Shown piece after piece: positions 20,697 to 29,962 of a DNA stretch of 64,000 nt. The stretch spans positions 610,665 through 674,664 of the forward strand of contig NZ_LMXH01000001.1 of NCBI RefSeq assembly GCF_001541095.1, written 5' to 3'. Numbering within the stretch: position 1 is the first letter of the stretch; the number at the start of each line of letters is the position of its first letter. The notes under the pieces are model-generated. The model was not told the origin of the DNA. It did not search any database and saw nothing but the letters and a program-made list of their open reading frames with translations. The DNA is from Paenibacillus sp. FJAT-26967. GTDB taxonomy: Bacteria > Bacillota > Bacilli > Paenibacillales > NBRC-103111. A program made the translations under genes and the position numbers.

Positions 20697-23600
20697 GGTC
20701 TATGAGTATGTGATTGAGAATGCGGCGTCGGGCTTAATCGAGAAGAATGCGGCTGTACAGATCGTTAAGATGCTTAAACAGAGGGAAAACAAGCGGATCG
20801 AAGAGATTGCGATCATCGGCATGTCCGTAAAGTTCCCTAAGGCGGACGGAGTAGAACAGTTCTGGCATAACCTCCGTGAAGGGATCGATTGTGTAAGCGG
20901 TTACCCGGATGGGAGAAGAGAAAACATCGAAACGCTGCTGGGTACGAATGCGAAGCAACAACCCGTTCAATATTCGTCCGGAAGCTACCTCGATGAAATC
21001 GACACCTTCGATTACTCTTTTTTCGGTATGTCACCGAATGAAGCGAGGTTAATGGACCCGAATCAGAGACTATTCTTGCAGACGGCCTGGCAGGCGATCG
21101 AGGACAGCGGATATTCCGTTCCCATGATGAAAGGCACGCGTACCGGGGTGTATGTCGGGCATAGCTCGGATTTCGGAGAAAGCTACAAGAAATTCGTACA
21201 AGAGATCGAGCCGTCCATGCTTGGCGCATCTCTTACAGGGAACATCAAGTCGGTCATTGCAGGCCGTGTTTCCTACCTGTTGGATCTGAAAGGCCCGAGC
21301 ATGATGATCGATACCGCCTGTTCTTCGTCTTTGGTGGCTGTGCATACCGCCTGCCAAGGTATTAAAAACGGAGAATGCGAAATGGCTCTTGCCGGAGGCA
21401 TCAAAATCAATCTGCTTCCTGTCCGGTATGAGGATGAAGTAGAAGTCGGGATTCAATCTTCCGACGGCAAGGCGAGGTCGTTCGATGACAGTTCAAGCGG
21501 TACGGGGATGGGAGAAGGAGTTGCGGTCATCCTGCTGAAGCCTCTGAAGAAGGCATTGAGCGACGGAGACTGTATTCATGCCGTCATTAAAGGAAGTGCG
21601 ATCAACCAAGACGGCGCTTCAATTGGTATGACGGCACCTAATGTCGCATCTCAGGCCGATGTGATCCGGCGTTCATGGGCCGCGGCCAAAATCGAGCCGG
21701 ATACCGTCAGTTATATCGAGGCCCACGGTACAGGTACGAAATTAGGAGATCCGATTGAAATAGAAGGCATCGAGATGGCTTTTAAAACCTATTCCGAGCG
21801 GAAACAGTTCTGCGCTGTCGGATCGATTAAGACGAACCTGGGTCATCTGGATCATGCGGCAGGAATCGCCGGACTGATTAAGTGTGTACTGGCGCTTAAG
21901 CATAGAGAGCTGCCGCCTAGCCTTCACTTTAAAAGACCGAATCGGAGAATCTCTTTCGATCGGTCGCCGGTTTATGTTCAGGACCGGTTAAGTGACTGGA
22001 GATCGGAAACGTCCCCGCTCAGATGCGGAGTAAGCTCCTTCGGATTAAGCGGGACGAACTGCCACATCGTGCTGGAGGAAAGTCCGGAACGACCGGAAGG
22101 AACCTTATCTGCCGAGACTCTTGCCGGGGTGCCGGCAGTATTGACCCTATCGGCTAAAAGTATAAGCGCTTTAAATGCGCTGCTGGAAGATTATACGGAA
22201 TTCCTGAAAAAAGCGGGGACTGCTTCTTTGGTTGAGATATGCGCGACAGCCGCTTCTGGAAGGGAGCATTACGGCATCCGGCTGGCTATTGTCTCAGACA
22301 GCAAGGAAGCGCTGCTGGATAAACTCAGAAATTTGCACCGGGTCGCAGACGAGCCGCTTGCCGGAGATGACGTGTACTTCGGACGGCATCAAATTGTCGT
22401 CAACCAGAAGAAGAAAGCTTCGTCCGGTACGATTACGGAAGAGACCAGGAAGCAGCGGAGCCGTGAAGCCGACTCCTTCGTAAGCCAGGTTGGCGAGCAG
22501 GACCAGCCCAGCCGGGAACTGCTCAGAAGGATCTGTGATCTGTATGTGGCCGGTGCAGATGTAGATTGGAGCCGCTTGTTTGGCCGTCAGCGCATCCGTA
22601 AAGTGAATCTGCCGACGTATCCGTTCGACAAAAGCAGGTGCTGGCTTGCGCCTTCTCCGGTGCAGGAATACCAGAAAAAGCTGGATCATCCTCTGCTTGA
22701 TTATGCGATAGACATGTTCGACCGGACGGTTTATGTTACGCATTTCTCAGCGGAACGTCACTGGGAAATCGGAGAGCACGTAGTTGGCGCATTGTATGTG
22801 CTTCCGGGAACGGCATATTTGGAAATGGTCAGGGCCGCCAGTTCACTTATCAGAGGAGAGGCTCCCATCCGTATGGAAGACGTCATGTTCCTCGCGCCCC
22901 TTGCGGTAGGAGCCGGCGAAAGCAGGGAAGCCCAGCTTCATCTGATCCGGCAGGACAGCGGTGGCTATGAATTCGTAGTTGTCAGCAAGGAGGAAAGCGG
23001 GGCGTGGACCAAACATGCCGAAGGCAGGTTTACATGGGAGGTTCCCGCATATTCCACGAAGGCCGATTATGGACATTTGATCGGACGTTATCCGGTTATT
23101 TCCATCGAAGACTCTTCGCATAACAAGAACCACTTTATTCAGACAGGCGGTCATTGGAGGACGCTGCGTAAGCTCTACAGCGGATCTGATGAGCTGCTGT
23201 CTTTCTTTAAACTGCCGAAGGATTATGAGGATGAAAGATATCGCTACGGGCTGCATCCGTCTCTGATGGATTGTGCGGTTAATATTGCGATCGACCGTTT
23301 ATCTTCAGGCGGATATTTGCCGTTTTATTATAAGCGGATGGATATCTACGAATGCCCGCCCGGCGAAGTATATAGTTATATAACCAGGATCACGGGCTCC
23401 GGCCATTCGGAAACACAGACGTATTCAATCGTTCTTATGGACGGTGAAGGGAAATTACTGGTGCATATCGAGGGCTACACGGTAAAAAAAGTTCCCGACT
23501 ATGCAGAGTTCGGCACTGCCTCCCCGGTCCAGCCCTATAACGAGGTCATATGGGAAGTCAGCTATGATGAAGTGCCGCCGGCCGAGCCCATCGAAGGCTG

Positions 23601-25419
23601 CACTCTCGTCCTGCATGACGGCGATGACCGGGCAGAGGCATTGTGCAGAGAACTTCAAGCGGGCTCAGCGGATGTGGTCGAGGCCCGTTGGGGTGAAGGC
23701 TTTGAAGCAAGCGGAGATTCGAAGTATCGCGTCAGCGGCTCCGAAGCCGATTACATTGCATTATTTCGCGCACTGAAGGGCAGGCGTATCGGGCGCCTCC
23801 TGCATCTGCTTACGATGGGGGACAGCGGCGCGGAAACAGCAGCGGACCTGAGGATGAATCAGGCCAAAGGAACGAACAGCCTGTTCTACTTGGTGCGGGC
23901 GATGCACCGCGCATCCTTGCGCGAACCGCTGGAATGCCTCGTTGTTACTTCGTGTGCATATGAGATGAGCGGAGCGGAACAGACGCTTAACCCGGGCAAC
24001 GCGTCACTGATCGGGTTAGCCAAAGTGGTGGAGCAGGAAACGGGCAGCATCAGTTGCCGCTGCATCGATCTGGATGAGCAGACTCCGGTGTCCGTTCTTC
24101 TAAAGGAACTGTCAGCTGTCAAAGCTGAACCGGTTGTCGGATACCGCAGCGGCATCCGCTACCGCCAGCAGTTCCAGGCGCTGGATCTGGGCGCTGCTGA
24201 AGAAGATCCTATTCCAATACGGGCTAGTGGTGTCTATATCATAACGGGCGGGACTGGCGGAATCGGTTTGGAAATTGGCCGTTATCTGGCAGCGCAGAGT
24301 CAGGTGCAGCTATGTCTGATCAACCGGAGCGAGATGCCGGACAGGCAGCAGTGGAACCAGTGGCTGAGCAGCCAAGCCGACACGAAGACGGCTGCCCGGA
24401 TACGGTCGATCATGGAGATCGAAAGGACAGGCAGCAAAGTGTCCTGCTACCGGGCAGATGTGGCGGATGAAGATTCGCTGGCACGGGTCCTGGATGTCAT
24501 CCGTCAGGAGCATGGAGCCATCCATGGCATTGTACACAGTGCCGGGGTAGCGGGAGACGGCATGATGGTGCTCAGGAAACCTGAAGCGTTCGAGCAGGTT
24601 ATCGGGCCGAAGATCTACGGAACGTGGAACCTGGATCATCTGACAAGAGGCGACCGTCCCCATTTCTTCATCATGTTCTCTTCTGTTACAGCATTAACCG
24701 GAGGACTGGGCCAGGGCGATTATACGGCAGCCAACACGTATCTGGACGCTTACGCGGCATACCGCACGCGCGCAGCGGGCAGAACCGTAACGATCAATTG
24801 GCCTGCCTGGAAAGAAACGGGAATGGCTGTCGAGTATGGCGTGCAAAATCAGCGGAACATCTTATTTCCGGTATCGACCGCGGAAGCGATTGAGATGTTC
24901 GCCGAAATTACCGGCAAGAACGTCCGGCATGTCATTGCCGGACGGATCGATAATGATTTCCTCCGCCAAACGGAGCCGATGTCTGACCGCAAGAATAGTC
25001 AGCCTGCCGGGGAGGTTTCATCAGATACAGCGGCAAGGAGCTCGATTGAGGCGAAGGTCAGCGGGGCGTGGAGCAGAACGCTGGGCATACCCGATATTGA
25101 TCTGCACGATCAGTTTAGCGATATCGGGGGAGACTCGATCATGGCTTCTTTGCTGTTGAAGGAAATAGACAAAGAATTCCCGGGCCTTATGGATATTACC
25201 GATATTTTCGCCTACCCGACCATAGAGCAGATGTCCGTTGTTCTCGATCAGAGAATGGATCGTTCTGCTGAGGCAGCAGTTAATCAGAAGCAAGTTGAGC
25301 CCGAGGAACCTGCAGCGGAAGCCGAGCCGGGCGTGGAACAGATTATGGAGAGATTGGCATCCGGGGAGATTTCCATGAATGAAGCGGAATATTTGTTGAG
25401 CGTGCTTTCGAAAGGATAG
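20689..25419 (+). CDS. AT-less polyketide synthase, KS-DH-KR-ACP
   Basis: 1576 residues. The start at 20689 (MNKVYEYV) is chosen over an upstream in-frame ATG at 20671: it has GGAGG six bases away and its N-terminus aligns with the previous protein's MNRVYQFV. It overlaps that gene by 8 bases. KS Cys211, HGTGT, KTNLGH. DH has His697, but the glycine of HxxxGxxxxP is shifted one residue (HVVGALYVLP); second motif HPSLMD. KR TGGTGGIG with Tyr1345 (YTAAN). ACP Ser1483 (DIGGDSI). The C-terminal helix LASGEISMNEAEYLL matches the docking-like linkers of the other synthases. Expected to build an enoyl unit if the DH is active. Confidence 0.92.
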   Translation: MNKVYEYVIENAASGLIEKNAAVQIVKMLKQRENKRIEEIAIIGMSVKFPKADGVEQFWHNLREGIDCVSGYPDGRRENIETLLGTNAKQQPVQYSSGSYLDEIDTFDYSFFGMSPNEARLMDPNQRLFLQTAWQAIEDSGYSVPMMKGTRTGVYVGHSSDFGESYKKFVQEIEPSMLGASLTGNIKSVIAGRVSYLLDLKGPSMMIDTACSSSLVAVHTACQGIKNGECEMALAGGIKINLLPVRYEDEVEVGIQSSDGKARSFDDSSSGTGMGEGVAVILLKPLKKALSDGDCIHAVIKGSAINQDGASIGMTAPNVASQADVIRRSWAAAKIEPDTVSYIEAHGTGTKLGDPIEIEGIEMAFKTYSERKQFCAVGSIKTNLGHLDHAAGIAGLIKCVLALKHRELPPSLHFKRPNRRISFDRSPVYVQDRLSDWRSETSPLRCGVSSFGLSGTNCHIVLEESPERPEGTLSAETLAGVPAVLTLSAKSISALNALLEDYTEFLKKAGTASLVEICATAASGREHYGIRLAIVSDSKEALLDKLRNLHRVADEPLAGDDVYFGRHQIVVNQKKKASSGTITEETRKQRSREADSFVSQVGEQDQPSRELLRRICDLYVAGADVDWSRLFGRQRIRKVNLPTYPFDKSRCWLAPSPVQEYQKKLDHPLLDYAIDMFDRTVYVTHFSAERHWEIGEHVVGALYVLPGTAYLEMVRAASSLIRGEAPIRMEDVMFLAPLAVGAGESREAQLHLIRQDSGGYEFVVVSKEESGAWTKHAEGRFTWEVPAYSTKADYGHLIGRYPVISIEDSSHNKNHFIQTGGHWRTLRKLYSGSDELLSFFKLPKDYEDERYRYGLHPSLMDCAVNIAIDRLSSGGYLPFYYKRMDIYECPPGEVYSYITRITGSGHSETQTYSIVLMDGEGKLLVHIEGYTVKKVPDYAEFGTASPVQPYNEVIWEVSYDEVPPAEPIEGCTLVLHDGDDRAEALCRELQAGSADVVEARWGEGFEASGDSKYRVSGSEADYIALFRALKGRRIGRLLHLLTMGDSGAETAADLRMNQAKGTNSLFYLVRAMHRASLREPLECLVVTSCAYEMSGAEQTLNPGNASLIGLAKVVEQETGSISCRCIDLDEQTPVSVLLKELSAVKAEPVVGYRSGIRYRQQFQALDLGAAEEDPIPIRASGVYIITGGTGGIGLEIGRYLAAQSQVQLCLINRSEMPDRQQWNQWLSSQADTKTAARIRSIMEIERTGSKVSCYRADVADEDSLARVLDVIRQEHGAIHGIVHSAGVAGDGMMVLRKPEAFEQVIGPKIYGTWNLDHLTRGDRPHFFIMFSSVTALTGGLGQGDYTAANTYLDAYAAYRTRAAGRTVTINWPAWKETGMAVEYGVQNQRNILFPVSTAEAIEMFAEITGKNVRHVIAGRIDNDFLRQTEPMSDRKNSQPAGEVSSDTAARSSIEAKVSGAWSRTLGIPDIDLHDQFSDIGGDSIMASLLLKEIDKEFPGLMDITDIFAYPTIEQMSVVLDQRMDRSAEAAVNQKQVEPEEPAAEAEPGVEQIMERLASGEISMNEAEYLLSVLSKG
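23590..24951 (+). repeat. Duplicated KR region, copy 2
   Basis: Partner of 15669-17026, from EGCTLVLHDG to VRHVIAGRID. Shared stretches include VSGSEADYI, GYR.G.RYRQQF and WPAWKETGMAV. Confidence 0.8.
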
Positions 25420-25431
25420 GGTGATGGAGTT

Positions 25432-27732
25432 ATGCAGACACAGAAACAGCAAATCGTCCTCAAACTGGTTGCTGATAAAAAAATAACGCCGCAGGAAGCC
25501 GCTGTCTTATTATCAGGGCAGGGTGCTGCCGCCAAAGAAGCTCCGGACCATCAGATAGCGATCATCGGCATGTCAGGGAAATTTCCCGGTGCCAGTAATC
25601 TGGAGCAATTCTGGAATAACCTGCACGATGGAGTGAAATCTATCGGTCCTTTCCCCTCAGGACGCCGCAAAGATACCGATCCCTACATCGCCCGGATGGG
25701 TGAGCCTGATAACGTGTACGGATTGGGCGGTTTCCTGGAAGAAGTCGATAAGTTTGACGCTTCATTCTTCCGGATTTCTCCCAGTGAAGCGAGAACGATG
25801 GACCCGCTCCAGCGGCTTTATCTGGAGACCGCCTGGGAATGCATCGAAGAAGCGGGTTATAGCGCGCAAAACATTCACGGATCCGCGACAGGCGTGTTTG
25901 TCGGCAATGATCATGCTTTCGGACAGACCTATAAACAAATGTTGCCGGAAGAGGCTCCCTTTGCTCTTACCGGTTCCTATACGTCGATCCTGGCCAGCAG
26001 AATCTCTTACGCGCTCAATTTGCGCGGGCCTGCACTTGTCGTGGATACCGCGTGCTCATCCGGATTATCCGCCGTTCATTTGGCATGTCAATCGCTGATC
26101 GGCAAGGAATGCCAGATGGCGATAGCCGGCGGGGTATATTTGCGGCTGCTGCCGCTCCAAATGAGTTCTATGCAAACGGTGGAAACCGAAAGCGCGGATG
26201 TGCGCGCCTTCGACCGCTATGCGGATGGCACCGTCTGGGGCGAAGGAATGGGAGCTGTCCTGCTTAAGCCGCTGAAACAGGCTCTTCTGGACGGTGACCA
26301 TATTCATGCGGTCATTAAAGGCAGTTCCATGAACAATGACGGCTTAACCAACGGCATCACCGCACCCAGCCCTGATGCGCAGCATGACGTACTGCTGGCG
26401 GCATGGAACCAGGCGGGTATTTCGCCGGATACACTCGGATACATTGAAGCTCACGGAACGGGCACGGTGCTGGGTGATCCTCTGGAGATCAAAGCCATCT
26501 CGCGGGCGATGAGCAAATTCACGAATCGCAAACAATTTTGCGGAATCGGATCATTAAAACCCAATGTGGGACACCTGGTATCCGCTTCGGGGATTGCCTC
26601 CCTGCTCAAAGTGGTGCTCGCGCTCAAGCATAAACAAATCCCGGCTAGTCTCAACTTCCGGGAACCGAATCCGTATATTCCGTTTACGGATACCCCGGTG
26701 TATATCAATGATAAGCTGACAACTTGGCATAAGCAGGAGAATCCCCGTAGGGCCGGAATCTCCTGTTTTGGTTTTAGCGGCACGAATTCTCACATGGTTC
26801 TGGAAGAAGCGCCGCTCCTTCCGTTGAGAGACAGCTCCGCTGTTTCGACCGTGCGGCACCTGTTTACTTTATCCGCCAAAAGCATGAGCAGTCTTCAAGC
26901 TTCCCTGCACAATTATTCGCGATTCCTACGGGAGAACAGGCAGCTGCATGTGAGTGATATCTGCTATACCCTGGCAGTCTGCAAAGATCATCACCCTTAC
27001 CGGATTGCGCTGGTTGTCCGGGATAATGATGAGCTTACCGATTTACTTGCCGAGTTTGGCACAAACCTAGCAAACCATCTGGAAAAGCCCGGTCAATCAA
27101 GGCTATTCTTCGGCTACCATAAGCTTGTAACCGAAAATCGTACCTTACTGGAACCAGGAGATTTGAATAAAACAGAGAAAGATCGCCTGAGCAGAAGAGC
27201 CAATGAGTTATTCCGCCGGCTCAAAGCCGAAGACAGAGCGGCAGAGAGCGGAATACTGGATGAGATCGCCCGTCAATATGTAAGCGGAGCGGATGTGGAT
27301 TGGAATTTCGTGTATGGCGGTTTGTACCGCAAAGGAAGAAAGGTGAGTGTACCTGTCTATCCTCTTGAGCGGCACCGGTTCTGGGTACAGGGAAGCGAGT
27401 CTCTGCCCGCTGCCTATGATTCACCGCATATCGATCAACCGGTTCAGGCTCATCATCTGATAGACGTTACGCTTACCGGCAAATTACAGGGTGAAGCTTA
27501 CACGGAAACCGAGAAAATGATTGCGGGGGTATGGGGCCGGCTTCTTGAACTGGATTCGATCCATATAGAAGATAATTTTTTTGAATTGGGAGGAAACTCA
27601 ATCCTTTCACTAGAATTAGAGGTAGAATTAGATAAATGTGGAATAAACTTGGATTTCGAAAGTGTAAATCGGTATCCGACCATCAAGGAACTCGCTCACT
27701 ATGCGGAGAGTCTAAAAATGGATGCCAATTAA
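25432..27732 (+). CDS. Terminal PKS module KS-ACP
   Basis: 766 residues, ATG start 12 bases after the previous stop. N-terminal helix (DKKITPQEAAVLL) resembles a docking segment. KS with Cys208 in DTACSSGLSAV (the usual SSSLVAV is altered), His in EAHGTGT and His in KPNVGH, so the catalytic triad is complete. After the post-KS linker there are no AT, DH or KR domains; a carrier domain follows (ELGGNSI, Ser723). This is the last megasynthase of the line and has no thioesterase, reductase or condensation domain for release. It would leave a beta-ketoacyl-ACP. Release may depend on one of the small downstream proteins (inference). Confidence 0.9.
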   Translation: MQTQKQQIVLKLVADKKITPQEAAVLLSGQGAAAKEAPDHQIAIIGMSGKFPGASNLEQFWNNLHDGVKSIGPFPSGRRKDTDPYIARMGEPDNVYGLGGFLEEVDKFDASFFRISPSEARTMDPLQRLYLETAWECIEEAGYSAQNIHGSATGVFVGNDHAFGQTYKQMLPEEAPFALTGSYTSILASRISYALNLRGPALVVDTACSSGLSAVHLACQSLIGKECQMAIAGGVYLRLLPLQMSSMQTVETESADVRAFDRYADGTVWGEGMGAVLLKPLKQALLDGDHIHAVIKGSSMNNDGLTNGITAPSPDAQHDVLLAAWNQAGISPDTLGYIEAHGTGTVLGDPLEIKAISRAMSKFTNRKQFCGIGSLKPNVGHLVSASGIASLLKVVLALKHKQIPASLNFREPNPYIPFTDTPVYINDKLTTWHKQENPRRAGISCFGFSGTNSHMVLEEAPLLPLRDSSAVSTVRHLFTLSAKSMSSLQASLHNYSRFLRENRQLHVSDICYTLAVCKDHHPYRIALVVRDNDELTDLLAEFGTNLANHLEKPGQSRLFFGYHKLVTENRTLLEPGDLNKTEKDRLSRRANELFRRLKAEDRAAESGILDEIARQYVSGADVDWNFVYGGLYRKGRKVSVPVYPLERHRFWVQGSESLPAAYDSPHIDQPVQAHHLIDVTLTGKLQGEAYTETEKMIAGVWGRLLELDSIHIEDNFFELGGNSILSLELEVELDKCGINLDFESVNRYPTIKELAHYAESLKMDAN

Positions 27733-27784
27733 AAGCGATGTTGATTGATGAATGGTGCGAAGACGCAGGCCAGGGGGCTTAAGT

Positions 27785-28597
27785 ATGAATGGTAAAGATA
27801 TCAGACTGTCAAGGATTTTTCATCCTGAAACCAAGCGGGCTTGCCTTGTACCGTTAGATCATGGGGTTACAATGGGACCCATTGAAGGGATACGGAATAT
27901 CTGGCCCCTGATTGAACAAGTGGTGGCCGGAGGCGCGGACGGGATCGTTCTGCATAAGGGATATCTGAATAAAGTGAAGTCTCAAATTCCTGCGACCAGG
28001 AGCAGCGGATATATTCTTCATCTATCGGCCTCAACCCTGCTCAGTAAGGATCCTTCTCACAAAGTTATTGTCGGTTCTGTAGAAGAGGCGCTCAAGATGG
28101 GGGCCGACGCTGTATCCATCCATGTGAATCTGGGAACGGAGCATGAATCGGATATGATTCAACAGTTCGGGGCCGTCTCCAAGGCGTGCCTGGACTGGGG
28201 AATGCCGCTGCTTGCGATGATGTATTCCAAGACAGAACCTGTCAGCGGCGCTGACATCGCCCATGCCGTCAGGTTAGCGGAAGAGTTAGGTGCAGACATC
28301 GTAAAAGTGGAATATCCGGGCAGCGAGGAACAGATGGAAAACTTGATGGGCGGGGTTGATATTCCTGTTCTTGTAGCGGGAGGAAGCCTTACAGGAATAA
28401 AAGACGTGCTCTCCATGATTAATGAGAGCTTGCTCGCAGGGGCTTCCGGAGTCGCGATCGGGCGTAATGTTTTTCAGAGCGGTAATCCGGAGACCACGAT
28501 GAGAATCATAAGCAGCCTGGTTCACGGAAGCTTAACCTATCGGGAATGTTTATTCGAGCTCAGAAAATTGGAAGATCGAGGATATGTTAATCGGTAA
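27785..28597 (+). CDS. ADH-synthase / GriI-like class I aldolase
   Basis: 270 residues, DhnA-type class I aldolase closest in motifs to 2-amino-3,7-dideoxy-D-threo-hept-6-ulosonate synthase (archaeal AroA') and to GriI of grixazone biosynthesis. These enzymes condense aspartate semialdehyde with a sugar phosphate or DHAP. Seen: PLDHGVTMGPIEG with Asp25, IHVNLG, MMYSK and the Schiff-base lysine in IVKVEYPG (Lys174), then GRNVFQ. Start 27785 is chosen for the AGGGGG RBS; an in-frame ATG at 27752 gives an arginine-rich extension without support. No GriH partner lies in the window, so the product could be a 3-amino-4-hydroxybenzoate precursor or another C7 amino-ketose. It probably supplies a building block for the cluster. 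Confidence 0.8.
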   Translation: MNGKDIRLSRIFHPETKRACLVPLDHGVTMGPIEGIRNIWPLIEQVVAGGADGIVLHKGYLNKVKSQIPATRSSGYILHLSASTLLSKDPSHKVIVGSVEEALKMGADAVSIHVNLGTEHESDMIQQFGAVSKACLDWGMPLLAMMYSKTEPVSGADIAHAVRLAEELGADIVKVEYPGSEEQMENLMGGVDIPVLVAGGSLTGIKDVLSMINESLLAGASGVAIGRNVFQSGNPETTMRIISSLVHGSLTYRECLFELRKLEDRGYVNR

Positions 28598-28622
28598 AAA
28601 TAATGGATAGCGGGTGAACCTA

Positions 28623-29690
28623 TTGAATAAGGGCCACAATGTGGACTTCAGTCTGTTTTTTTTCTCAAGCAGTGATGACCAGAGCAATACGGATAAATAT
28701 AAATTGGTTTTAGAAGGGGCCAAGTTTGCCGATCGGAACAAGTTTAAGGCCGTCTGGACCCCTGAGAGGCATTTTCACCCGTTCGGGGGAATTTTCCCGA
28801 ATTCTTCCGTACTGTCGGCAGCACTGGCCATGATCACCCAAGAAGTGCAGATCAGGGCCGGGAGCGTCGTGTCTCCGCTTCATCACACGGCCCGGATTGT
28901 TGAGGATTGGTCCTTAGTGGACAATTTATCAGGCGGACGGGTAGGCGTTTCTTTCGCAACGGGTTGGCATGCCGATGATTTTCTGATCAAGCCGGATCAT
29001 TTTGAGGATAAATCCAGCCATATGCTGGAACAAATTAAACAAGCCAGAGAATTATGGAGCGGTAAAAGTCTGTCATTCCTTAATGGCGAGAATAAACAGG
29101 CCGAAGTCACAACCTATCCGCGCCCTATTCAGGGGACCCTCCCGATTTGGATTACAACCTCCGGGCGGGAAGAATCGTTTGTTAACGCGGGCAGACTCGG
29201 AACTCATGTCTTAACCCATCTGCTTTATCAGGATGTCGATATGCTGGAACGACACATCAAGGCTTACAGAAAATCACTGGAAGAGAACGGATTCGACGCC
29301 GATGCGGGATGTGTGACTGTAATGGTGCATACGTTTGTCGGGCAGAACCTTGAGGAGGTAAAGCAGACCGTAAAAGAACCATTCCTGAATTATTTAACCA
29401 CCAGCATAGACCTGATGCAGGCACTTAATATGAACGGAAAGAAAAACAACGACCCCAAAATGATGGAAACGATGCTCAATCTCATATTCGAGAGATATTG
29501 GAGCTCGGCTGCCTTATTCGGAACCGCAGAGAGCTGTTCGAAATTTGCGGAGAAATTAGTGTCTGTCGGAGTCAATGAAATCGCATGTCTGATCGACTTT
29601 GGTGTGGAAACGAACGCGGTTCTGGATAGTTTGAATGAACTTGTCATTCTGAAAGAAAAAGTAAATCGTCATGTTACTACGATGTCTTAA
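28623..29690 (+). CDS. Luciferase-like flavin monooxygenase, secondary-metabolite type
   Basis: About 355 residues. Matches the natural-product subgroup of luciferase-like monooxygenases (TIGR04020-like): VDFSLFFFSS near the start, WTPERHFHPFGG, RAGSVVSPLHH, DNLSGGRVGVSFATGWH, LPIWITTSG and MVHTFVG. Such enzymes use reduced flavin and often oxidise carrier-bound intermediates; BtrO of butirosin is a relative. TTG at 28623 is preferred because GGGTGA lies five bases upstream; a GTG at 28614 is in frame. It sits directly before a free ACP, which fits oxidation of an ACP-tethered acyl group. Substrate unknown. Confidence 0.85.
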   Translation: MNKGHNVDFSLFFFSSSDDQSNTDKYKLVLEGAKFADRNKFKAVWTPERHFHPFGGIFPNSSVLSAALAMITQEVQIRAGSVVSPLHHTARIVEDWSLVDNLSGGRVGVSFATGWHADDFLIKPDHFEDKSSHMLEQIKQARELWSGKSLSFLNGENKQAEVTTYPRPIQGTLPIWITTSGREESFVNAGRLGTHVLTHLLYQDVDMLERHIKAYRKSLEENGFDADAGCVTVMVHTFVGQNLEEVKQTVKEPFLNYLTTSIDLMQALNMNGKKNNDPKMMETMLNLIFERYWSSAALFGTAESCSKFAEKLVSVGVNEIACLIDFGVETNAVLDSLNELVILKEKVNRHVTTMS

Positions 29691-29713
29691 ACGTCTGGAA
29701 TGGGGGACAACGA

Positions 29714-29962
29714 ATGAATATCGAAGAGAAGGTTCTGGAGATTGTCCGGGACATAATGCTCTCCAAGGGGCCGGACTCTCTGTTAACGATCAGCCGGACA
29801 ACTTCGTTCAGGGATGAATTGGGTCTGGATTCGTTTGATTTAGCGGAATTAACCGTGCGGATCGAAGATCTCTATCAGGTTGATATTTTCGAACAGGACA
29901 ACCGGGTGGACACGGTGGGTCAGGTGATAGAGAGGATTCAAGTACATGGCAGCGTGGGATGA
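29714..29962 (+). CDS. Free-standing acyl carrier protein 1
   Basis: 82 residues with one carrier-protein fold; the phosphopantetheine site is ELGLDSFDLAEL. GGGGGA-type RBS upstream. The next gene, an AMP-forming ligase, starts 17 bases before this stop, so the two are translationally coupled and probably work as a ligase-ACP pair. It likely carries a substrate for the preceding oxygenase. Confidence 0.88.
   Translation: MNIEEKVLEIVRDIMLSKGPDSLLTISRTTSFRDELGLDSFDLAELTVRIEDLYQVDIFEQDNRVDTVGQVIERIQVHGSVG

Noticed and set aside
27752..27784. Longer N-terminus for the aldolase
   Set aside because: Arginine-rich extension not seen in the family; the RBS fits 27785.
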